A stretch of 6,460 bases of DNA from Flammeovirgaceae bacterium (GTDB taxonomy: Bacteria; Bacteroidota; Bacteroidia; Cytophagales; Cyclobacteriaceae). Below the pieces are notes generated by a model. The model searched no databases, was not told the DNA's origin, and saw only the letters and a program-made list of their open reading frames with translations. A program made the translations under genes and the position numbers. Within the stretch, counting starts at the first letter, position 1. Each line of letters starts with the position of its first letter. The DNA is taken from NCBI GenBank assembly GCA_947457025.1, contig CANGUI010000107.1, forward strand, positions 1 to 6,460. Reading direction: 5' to 3'. Below, one piece after another: positions 1-5,073 of this stretch.

Positions 1-1723
1 AGAATTTCACCGCATTCGAAAGGAGGTTATCTATGATGCGGTCGAGAGCCAGCCGATCAGAAATGATGTAAACACGATCGGCACCCACCGAGAGCTTGAT
101 ATGCTTCTCCTCGCAACGGGAACGATATCGCTCAGCAAGTTGGGTAATAAAAGGCTCAAGCTCAATCCTTGAGACTTCAACTTTCCACTCGCCTATTTCA
201 ACACTCTTCAGCAAACTGCTGATAAACGCTTGTCCGCGTCGCACTTCGCTCGCGGCCATCGCCATAAGCTTTTCAACTTCAGGATTTGCCTTACCTATGA
301 GTTGCAAGGCAGCAAAAGCCGAATTCAGCGGACTGCGCAAATCGTGTACAATTTGCATCATCATCTTGCGGATTTCGCGGTCCAGGCGTTTGACCTCCGC
401 CATTGACACCTGGAGCTCGCCATTGCGGCTTTGCAAAACCTGGTTCAGCTGTTCTTTCTGCCGAACCAAACGCATCACAGCCACCAGTACAACAATACCC
501 ACAAAAATACCGACACCGGCAACCATGAGCAGTAAATTCATTCGTGCGCTACGTTCACGCTCACGTTCGAGTCGGTTGGTTAACTGAATCTCACGCCGCT
601 CCTTGCTTTGAAGCTCATTGTCCAGGTTCCAGAAGGCCAATTCGCTGGCTCGGATCACCCGATTGACAGAGTCACGATGGTTTACAGCAATCTTCATGTA
701 GTGATAGGCGGAATCAAAGTCACGGGTGGTTTCATAGATGCGGGCGAGACTGGAAAAAAATTCACCCGCGTAGTATTGTCCGGTAACTCCAACTTCCCGT
801 ATGCCCTTCCAGGCGAACTTACGAGCGGTATCAAAGTCACGGCGGGCTACAGCCAGTTCAATCAGCGTTAGGATTCGCTCTGGCTGTAACTCTGGAAAGG
901 GCCTGAAATCCGGTTGGTTTTTTAAACTATCAAGTGCAGCCTGCGCCCGTGCAGGCTGATGCTGAATGGCAAATACCTCCACCAGACGGTACGTGGCCAT
1001 CTCCAACAGATAGAAGTCGCCAATGCTGCGAGCCAGTAAAACTGCCCGCTGATATAAATAACGGCTGGAATCGATTTTTTCCAGAGCAAAGTACGCATTG
1101 CCAAGATTGAGGAGCGGATACCCGATTTGTTCACCGGCACCGGTTCGCTCCATATACCGGATGAGCGCGGAGAGTACACGTACAGCTTCCGAGAAATTCT
1201 CAAAATCTGAATTGAGTGAGCCCAACAGTGTGGTACTGGCAATGTATGAGTTTGCATTGTTGCTTTGATCCGCCAAAACCTGCCCATCCGACGCAAGTCT
1301 CAGTGATTCCCTAAGATTTCCCAGGCGGTAATAAACACCCGCCAAGTTTGTCTTTAGATCTGCAATCAGTTCTACAGCCCCAAGCGAGTCGGCCAAATAA
1401 ATGGCCCGCTTATAAAAGTCAACTGCGGCGTCAAGTTTGCCCAACGAAGTCAGCCCATTCGCCTGGTGACCTAGACTGTTAACAAGTTCGTATCGATCGC
1501 CAATCTTTCTTGCCAGACGTTCAGCCCGTTTTGCATAGAATATGGTAGAATCGGGGTTCGTATTCCAGTATGCAAACGCCAGTAGGTTATACAGCACTAA
1601 ACGCCTCTCATCCGTAGTTTCTTTCTGAATAGCCCGATGGAGAGAGTCGAGTTGACGGCTTCCCTGCGAAAAACCAGCCAGCGAAATAGTCGCGAAAAGC
1701 GAAATACACAAGAGCGCTCGCAT
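1..1723 (-). CDS. TPR-containing sensor histidine kinase, C-terminus cut by window edge
   Basis: Membrane sensor kinase expected to autophosphorylate on histidine and pass phosphate to a response regulator, which is not visible here. Reading the minus strand from the ATG at 1723 gives 574 uninterrupted residues running off the left edge. A signal peptide covers about residues 1-20 (ending GFSQ). TPR-like helical repeats follow at about 80-115, 120-155, 200-235 and 285-350. A charged, probably coiled segment spans 365-394 and one membrane helix about 397-417, so the TPR part should be periplasmic. A linker helix spans about 420-450. The H-box is IVHDLRSPLNS with the phospho-acceptor His460 (codon 344-346). 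The beginning of the HATPase domain includes the N-box DNLLSNAVKF (565-574), and the G boxes lie outside the window. The frame stays open upstream of 1723, but the signal peptide fixes this start; no clear ribosome binding site is seen. The ligand is unknown. Family assignment is firm. Confidence 0.93.
   Translation of the reverse strand, partial: MRALLCISLFATISLAGFSQGSRQLDSLHRAIQKETTDERRLVLYNLLAFAYWNTNPDSTIFYAKRAERLARKIGDRYELVNSLGHQANGLTSLGKLDAAVDFYKRAIYLADSLGAVELIADLKTNLAGVYYRLGNLRESLRLASDGQVLADQSNNANSYIASTTLLGSLNSDFENFSEAVRVLSALIRYMERTGAGEQIGYPLLNLGNAYFALEKIDSSRYLYQRAVLLARSIGDFYLLEMATYRLVEVFAIQHQPARAQAALDSLKNQPDFRPFPELQPERILTLIELAVARRDFDTARKFAWKGIREVGVTGQYYAGEFFSSLARIYETTRDFDSAYHYMKIAVNHRDSVNRVIRASELAFWNLDNELQSKERREIQLTNRLERERERSARMNLLLMVAGVGIFVGIVVLVAVMRLVRQKEQLNQVLQSRNGELQVSMAEVKRLDREIRKMMMQIVHDLRSPLNSAFAALQLIGKANPEVEKLMAMAASEVRRGQAFISSLLKSVEIGEWKVEVSRIELEPFITQLAERYRSRCEEKHIKLSVGADRVYIISDRLALDRIIDNLLSNAVKF
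707..842 (-). repeat. Near-identical 18-base direct repeat inside the kinase TPR region
   Basis: The plus-strand strings at 708-725 and 825-842 read GCGG(A/T)ATCAAAGTCACGG and differ at one base. They are 117 bases apart, exactly 39 codons. On the coding strand they encode RDFDSA and RDFDTA at equivalent places in two neighbouring TPR-like repeats. A TPR unit is about 34 residues, so 39 fits one unit with a slightly longer loop. The DNA-level identity suggests either a relatively recent unit duplication or a constrained motif. This is part of the coding sequence, not a separate element. Confidence 0.5.
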
Positions 1724-2038
1724 ATCAGTATCCCAATGTTGAGAAAATCCATTCAAACGTCCAAAGAACCCACCGAATTTTTCGATTATGAAGGGGCAAC
1801 CAAACCTCAAAAAGGTTTATACATTCTCGCCATAAGAGAATTTATTATTTTTGATCGGCAGTTCAGTTCTTTTGGTAAGAAACCAAATGTTTTCGTGTTC
1901 ATACAGCACGTTTGGTACACACGTAAACACCCCATTCCAACATGGCATATGGGCTGAACGTCATCTTGAGATCTGATCTGACTGTACACCCAATCCTTAC
2001 CTCGCTACGTCTAAACGAAGTGGCACAAATCATACCGC
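1724..2038. other. 315-base gap in front of the kinase gene
   Basis: This AT-richer stretch lies between the stop of the cyanophycinase-like gene and the kinase start, and must hold the kinase promoter unless the two genes are read through. I find no exact TAnnTTTG -7 element with a TTG about 19 bases upstream on the minus strand, only 7-of-8 matches such as AACATTTG and GACGTTTG without a well placed partner. No U-tract terminator is visible after the stop at 2039. The gap holds a TTTGGT/ACCAAA repeat cluster (separate entry) and a small hairpin at 1802-1818 (AAACCT, five-base loop, AGGTTT). A plus-strand frame from ATG 1736 to the stop at 1957 is open for 73 codons. It lacks a ribosome binding site and begins only 12 bases from the kinase start on the other strand, so it is not called as a gene. 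Confidence 0.6.
1799..1916. repeat. Four-copy TTTGGT/ACCAAA hexamer cluster upstream of the kinase
   Basis: ACCAAA occurs at 1799-1804 and 1882-1887, and its reverse complement TTTGGT at 1871-1876 and 1911-1916. The middle pair forms a perfect inverted repeat with a five-base spacer (TTTGGT AAGAA ACCAAA). The two TTTGGT copies both extend to TTTGGTA and are 40 bases apart. By chance a given hexamer and its complement together would occur well under once in a 315-base gap, although the motif was picked after looking. The placement, 75 to 195 bases upstream of the kinase start, would suit an operator or activator site. No regulator is identified. Confidence 0.35.
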
Positions 2039-3046
2039 TCATTTGTTCAATACTCCCTGTGTTACCGACCAAAATACTCCAGCCGTCGTGGGCCATTGAT
2101 TGATATTGAAAGCAGGTGAGCCTGATTCGCTGCCCTGAACCGCGTGTACGCGAACGGCCTTGCTTGCGAGATCCCAGTGAAGAGAAGAGCTCGGAGCACA
2201 AACCTCGGGTGGGCCCATTGACCGGAGAAAATATACCTTTCCTTCCCCGACTACAATCATTTCGCCATTCGACTCGAGGCAAACAGCCGTCCGCTCGTCA
2301 ACACCAATACCGAGCGGAGCGGAGACACCAAAATCGCGGTTGAGCCTCGCGAGAAAAGCGACGTGGCGCCCTTCGCGGTTTCGCTGCGTATAGTGCTGGT
2401 CAGCAATTACATTCTTCAACAAAGAAATTTGGATAAAACTCTTCGATAAACTGACCTGGCTCACATATGGGTTGGCAAGCGCTTCGGCAGAGATGACGGT
2501 ACCGTTTCGGGCATCAAACGCATAGTCACTTAAAATGGCACAGCCGGCACTGGTTCCACCGAGCGGCACTTTTTTTTCATTTATGAGATAATCCAACGCG
2601 GCGGATACTGCGGTGTTGGTCCAGAAATTAACATAGTTGGCTTGATCGCCTCCCGCTATAAATACGGCTTCCGCTTCGCGGATTCGGTCTCCGGTTTCCT
2701 GGAGTTGTGCTTCCTCACGTGAATCAATCAGTAGTGTCTCAACGGAATGCACCCGGCCCAATCCATTAACATAGTCGTTGTAGCCGGTTGACCCGGAGGC
2801 CCTAATGATCAAAAAATCGCCCCCTCCGCTCTTTTCAATCATCCACCTAAAGGCTTGATCCACATCTGCCCCACCGCCCATTAGTACAAAACCTCCGGTG
2901 GTGGTGGTTTGAACATCGGTAGGATTTCCCGTTATGCCGATGCTTGTTTTGATCGCAGTCACCGGCTGGCTGCAGCAGTCAGAGCCGGATTCGCAACCGC
3001 AAATAACAAGTAACCAAAACATGCAAATCAATAAATCGCGAGCCAT
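2039..3046 (-). CDS. Cyanophycinase-family (peptidase S51) lipoprotein
   Basis: Serine peptidase of the S51 / cyanophycinase family. The founding enzyme cuts the storage polymer cyanophycin (polyaspartate with arginine side chains) into beta-Asp-Arg dipeptides, but the substrate here is unproven. Numbered from the ATG at 3046 (335 residues): a lipoprotein signal with lipobox VICGC (Cys18), then a low-complexity linker to about 50. Family motifs follow: LMGGGADVDQAF at about 55-66, GGDQANYV at 132-139, the nucleophile elbow GGTSAG with Ser166, DQHYTQRNREGR at 216-227 carrying the likely catalytic His218, and GIGVDERTAV with Glu251 as a plausible third catalytic residue. An in-frame ATG at 3085 adds 13 residues before the signal. 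I prefer 3046 because it puts the basic residue and hydrophobic core at the N-terminus and because a promoter-like element lies between the two starts. The lipid anchor implies action at the cell envelope. Many uncharacterised Bacteroidota S51 proteins exist, so a general isoaspartyl or other peptidase role is the main alternative. Confidence 0.9.
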   Translation of the reverse strand: MARDLLICMFWLLVICGCESGSDCCSQPVTAIKTSIGITGNPTDVQTTTTGGFVLMGGGADVDQAFRWMIEKSGGGDFLIIRASGSTGYNDYVNGLGRVHSVETLLIDSREEAQLQETGDRIREAEAVFIAGGDQANYVNFWTNTAVSAALDYLINEKKVPLGGTSAGCAILSDYAFDARNGTVISAEALANPYVSQVSLSKSFIQISLLKNVIADQHYTQRNREGRHVAFLARLNRDFGVSAPLGIGVDERTAVCLESNGEMIVVGEGKVYFLRSMGPPEVCAPSSSLHWDLASKAVRVHAVQGSESGSPAFNINQWPTTAGVFWSVTQGVLNK

Positions 3047-3426
3047 CTGTATAGTTTTGTCGTGGTACAAATGTAAGCAGAACACGCATCAATGTTGCTT
3101 TGGGTAGCTTTCGAGAAGGTAAGAGGTGGCGCCGGGTGTTTCGTGCACACCACACCAAAAAAAAGTCTGTCATGTTTGTTAGCAGGTGGGGAATGCCTTC
3201 CCAAGTTGGAAATTTCGCGACAGCACATTATCAGTCAGAAGATGGTCAAGCCTGGATTTACTTTGCCTACCACATCAGCCGCATAATTTCTTCGCTCAAA
3301 CTCGGATTCCAAAATATCACTCTGTATAATTAGCCAATGCCCATCCCCGACTCCCACGTGGTGGTGTAAACCGTTTCCTTTCTGACACGATTACCTGAAT
3401 CGACATTTTTGTACCGATCCACCTCA
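3047..3426. other. 380-base gap between the S12 and S51 genes
   Basis: No convincing gene. The S12 gene ends in a double stop (TGATGA) at its 3-prime end, and no hairpin plus T-tract terminator follows. A promoter-like box for the S51 gene lies at 3068-3075. A second, weaker minus-strand candidate, TTG then 18 bases then TATTTTGG, sits near 3309-3337. An eight-base T run on the minus strand near 3157-3164 has no stem before it. CCACGTGG at 3354-3361 is a perfect eight-base palindrome. Several short frames overlap here on both strands (for example 3092-3286 and 3100-3333, plus strand). They overlap one another, lack ribosome binding sites and resemble no family I know. Confidence 0.6.
3068..3075 (-). 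promoter_or_regulatory. Candidate -7 element for the cyanophycinase-like gene
   Basis: On the minus strand this reads TACATTTG, an exact match to the Bacteroidota -7 consensus TAnnTTTG. Transcription would begin around 3060, leaving a leader of roughly 15 bases before the ATG at 3046 and excluding the upstream ATG at 3085. The nearest upstream TTG (3091-3093) leaves a gap of only 14 bases, shorter than the usual 17-20 or more, so the -33 half is weak. The call rests on the exact box and its position. Confidence 0.4.
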
Positions 3427-4812
3427 TCAATTACCAGGCAACGCAGCGATGACGCGTGCGACAAATTCGTTCATATCCAACTCACCCACTTGCGACAAGC
3501 CTAAGCGTACCACCACGAGGTGTTTTGAAGGAATCACAAAGACAAACTGACCCTCAAACCCCTCCGCCTGAAAAGAATCTGAAGGTAACTTGGGATAGGT
3601 TCGGTTTTCAGACTTACCCCGTGCACCCGCATTGAGCCACCACTGTGCGCCATACTCGCCCCGCCTGGCTGCCGGAGCCGGGGTTACCGAATACTCCACC
3701 CAGCCTTCCGGCAGAATCTGTTCACCGTTGACAACACCATCGTATAAGTATAGCAATCCGAAACGCGCCCAGTCACGTGCGGTTGCCCACGAATACGATG
3801 AGCCAACGTACGTGCCGCTGGCATCGGGTTCTAGCACGAAACTTCGGGCACCGATTTTAGCCAATAGCTCGCGGTAGTAAAATTGATAGTAATCGGCATC
3901 GCCAACTTTCTGCCGAACTAACCACGCCAGAATATTGCTGGTGCCACTTGAGTACTCAAAGACAGTATTCGGCTCATGCTCGAGGGGCCGGCTTGCAGCA
4001 TAGGCGCCCATGTCGCCCTTTTGAAACAACATGGTTGTTGCGCCGCTGGGTCCGCCATAGTCCTCTTCCCATCGCAATCCGCTGCTGGCATGCAGCAAAT
4101 GCTCCAGCGTAATAAGGTGGCGCTCATCTTGCTTCCATTCCGGTACGGAAGCGGGCTCCTGCACACGCAACTTTCCTTGCTTTACCAAGACCCCTATGGC
4201 TGCGCTGTTGATACTCTTTGTCATCGACCAGCCCGCGTGGCGCGAGCGACGGTCAAATCCCGGTGCGTAGCGCTCAGCAATCAATTGGCCACGGTAGACA
4301 ACTGCCACGGCCCGCGTGTTCACCGGCTGTTCCGGGTCATCTTCGCTAAATGCAAAATTGATCGCCTGAGCCATAGCGCCACGATCGAAGGCTGGAAGCA
4401 AACTGTCAGACAAACGATCACCCATGGGCCACGCCACAGTATCAGGGTCGGCAGTAGGATATTCATACAAGGCAACCCGTTGACGGCGTACGTCTGCTTC
4501 GGGAAGTTCAGAAATCAGTGTGCACCCTAATCCCCTTCGAAAAATCGCTTTGCGTTTTGCCAGTCCAAATACAGAGCCAATAACACTCGAATCAGTCGCA
4601 TTTACTTGAAAGCTGCCGAGGCTTTGCAGGCCCGCGCCCAATTCCTGCTGCTTCACATCTTCGGCTGTCCGCCCGTTAAGAAACACACACGTACACATTG
4701 CCTTGGCACCAAAGCCACTGATGATGGGCAGCGCGCGCCACGCATACTGTGTGAAATAGCCACCGGCAATAACAAGTACGCCTAACACTCCAATTCGTAT
4801 GTTTTTTTTCAT
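3427..4812 (-). CDS. Membrane-anchored serine hydrolase, beta-lactamase / 6-aminohexanoate-dimer-hydrolase family (S12-like)
   Basis: Penicillin-recognising-fold serine hydrolase; relatives include class C beta-lactamases, D-aminopeptidases, esterases and nylon-oligomer (6-aminohexanoate dimer) hydrolases. From the ATG at 4812 it has 461 residues. A basic start (MKKNIR) and hydrophobic helix at about 6-23 act as signal or anchor, so the enzyme should sit in the periplasm. A region of about 110 residues, characteristic of one subfamily, follows, with conserved-looking cysteines at 40, 42 and 97 (MCTCVF and GLGCTL). The hydrolase domain runs from about 150 to the end, with nucleophile motif SMTK (Ser196, Lys199), tyrosine motif YSSG (Tyr287) and third motif GFEGQ (418-422) where class C enzymes carry KTG. 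The frame extends upstream to a GTG at 4869, but that adds 19 residues ahead of an obvious signal. True antibiotic hydrolysis is unlikely given the GFEGQ motif; the natural substrate is unknown. Confidence 0.9.
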   Translation of the reverse strand: MKKNIRIGVLGVLVIAGGYFTQYAWRALPIISGFGAKAMCTCVFLNGRTAEDVKQQELGAGLQSLGSFQVNATDSSVIGSVFGLAKRKAIFRRGLGCTLISELPEADVRRQRVALYEYPTADPDTVAWPMGDRLSDSLLPAFDRGAMAQAINFAFSEDDPEQPVNTRAVAVVYRGQLIAERYAPGFDRRSRHAGWSMTKSINSAAIGVLVKQGKLRVQEPASVPEWKQDERHLITLEHLLHASSGLRWEEDYGGPSGATTMLFQKGDMGAYAASRPLEHEPNTVFEYSSGTSNILAWLVRQKVGDADYYQFYYRELLAKIGARSFVLEPDASGTYVGSSYSWATARDWARFGLLYLYDGVVNGEQILPEGWVEYSVTPAPAARRGEYGAQWWLNAGARGKSENRTYPKLPSDSFQAEGFEGQFVFVIPSKHLVVVRLGLSQVGELDMNEFVARVIAALPGN

Positions 4813-4836
4813 GCTGATCGTTGGGTTAAAGATCAC

Positions 4837-4849
4837 GAGGCTTTGCCTC
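4837..4849. repeat. GAGGC-AAA-GCCTC inverted repeat in front of the S12 gene
   Basis: On the minus strand GAGGC, three bases AAA, GCCTC forms a perfect five-base-pair inverted repeat that ends 24 bases before the ATG at 4812. If the weak box at 4855-4862 is the promoter, the repeat falls at the very start of the transcript. There it could act as an operator or as a stabilising 5-prime hairpin. It is short, and the function is inferred from position only. Confidence 0.35.
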
Positions 4850-4854
4850 AGGTG

Positions 4855-4862
4855 TAAAGATA
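4855..4862 (-). promoter_or_regulatory. Weak candidate -7 element for the S12 gene
   Basis: The minus strand reads TATCTTTA, seven of eight positions of the Bacteroidota TAnnTTTG box. It is placed so that transcription would begin near 4848 with a leader of about 36 bases. No TTG occurs at the expected distance upstream. It is listed because it is the best match found in the gap, and chance is a fair alternative. Confidence 0.22.
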
Positions 4863-4987
4863 CAAACACCAGGCGCGAATTGTGCCGTTAGCCGGTTTCT
4901 GGTGGCAAGAGGTGAGCAACCGGAAGGAAGTAGAGAAATGCCGACACCAGGTAACAGGTTGCAAGCAGGCGGTAACCCGCAATCTCT

Positions 4988-5019
4988 GACTCCACTGGGG
5001 GAGCACGTCCCCACGAGTC
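4988..5019. terminator. Stem-loop downstream of the S9 peptidase gene
   Basis: GACTC (4988-4992) pairs with GAGTC (5015-5019), and inside them GGGGA (4998-5002) pairs with TCCCC (5008-5012) around a five-base loop. An asymmetric internal bulge separates the two stems, giving ten base pairs in total. It begins about 40 bases after the S9 stop on the transcribed strand. No T-tract follows on the minus strand, so it is not a classical intrinsic terminator. It could act as a 3-prime-end stabilising structure or be part of a larger folded region. Confidence 0.35.
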
Positions 5020-5023
5020 CGTA

Positions 5024-5073
5024 CTCCGCGGCCTACGCGATATAATTACGTTGTCACGCTAACTACCGCGGAG
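5024..5073. repeat. Eight-base inverted repeat spanning the S9 stop codon
   Basis: CTCCGCGG at 5024-5031 and CCGCGGAG at 5066-5073 are perfect reverse complements separated by 34 bases. The right arm lies in the last codons of the S9 gene (Leu-Arg-Gly), and the loop holds the TAG stop at 5059-5061. On the transcript the arms could pair into a hairpin around the stop, just before the stem-loop at 4988-5019. Each arm contains the palindrome CCGCGG, so the arms might also be independent sites. Confidence 0.4.

Noticed and set aside
96..587. Plus-strand frame of 163 residues
   Set aside because: Lies antisense to the kinase transmembrane, H-box and dimerisation region, which is a clear conserved domain; the translation is serine/arginine-rich low complexity typical of a shadow.
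608..871. Plus-strand frame of 87 residues with glycine-rich, protein-like composition and an internal GIKVT repeat
   Set aside because: Antisense to kinase TPR repeats; its internal repeat is explained by the duplicated TPR coding sequence on the other strand.
922..1296. Minus-strand frame of 124 residues
   Set aside because: Same strand but different frame from the kinase, whose signal peptide, TPR and kinase motifs run through this interval without interruption.
1807..1989. Minus-strand frame of 60 residues in the gap before the kinase
   Set aside because: GTG start, no ribosome binding site, and it overlaps the repeat cluster and an equally long plus-strand frame; no motif.
1899..2282. 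Minus-strand frame of 127 residues
   Set aside because: Mostly overlaps the C-terminus of the S51 gene in another frame; arginine- and serine-rich with no recognisable motif.
3100..3333. Plus-strand 77-residue frame starting with TTG in the gap upstream of the S51 gene
   Set aside because: Weak start codon, no ribosome binding site, overlapped by other open frames, and it would run against the likely S51 promoter.
3976..4530. Plus-strand frame of 184 residues
   Set aside because: Entirely antisense to the S12 hydrolase, including its SMTK motif; no family resemblance.
4900..4990. Possible cobalamin riboswitch or tRNA
   Set aside because: The region is repeat-rich, but no B12-box, T-loop or acceptor-stem pairing could be found on either strand.
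4888..4995. Minus-strand 35-residue hydrophobic frame from a GTG at 4995
   Set aside because: Very short, no ribosome binding site, and it overlaps the strong inverted repeats; composition alone is not enough.
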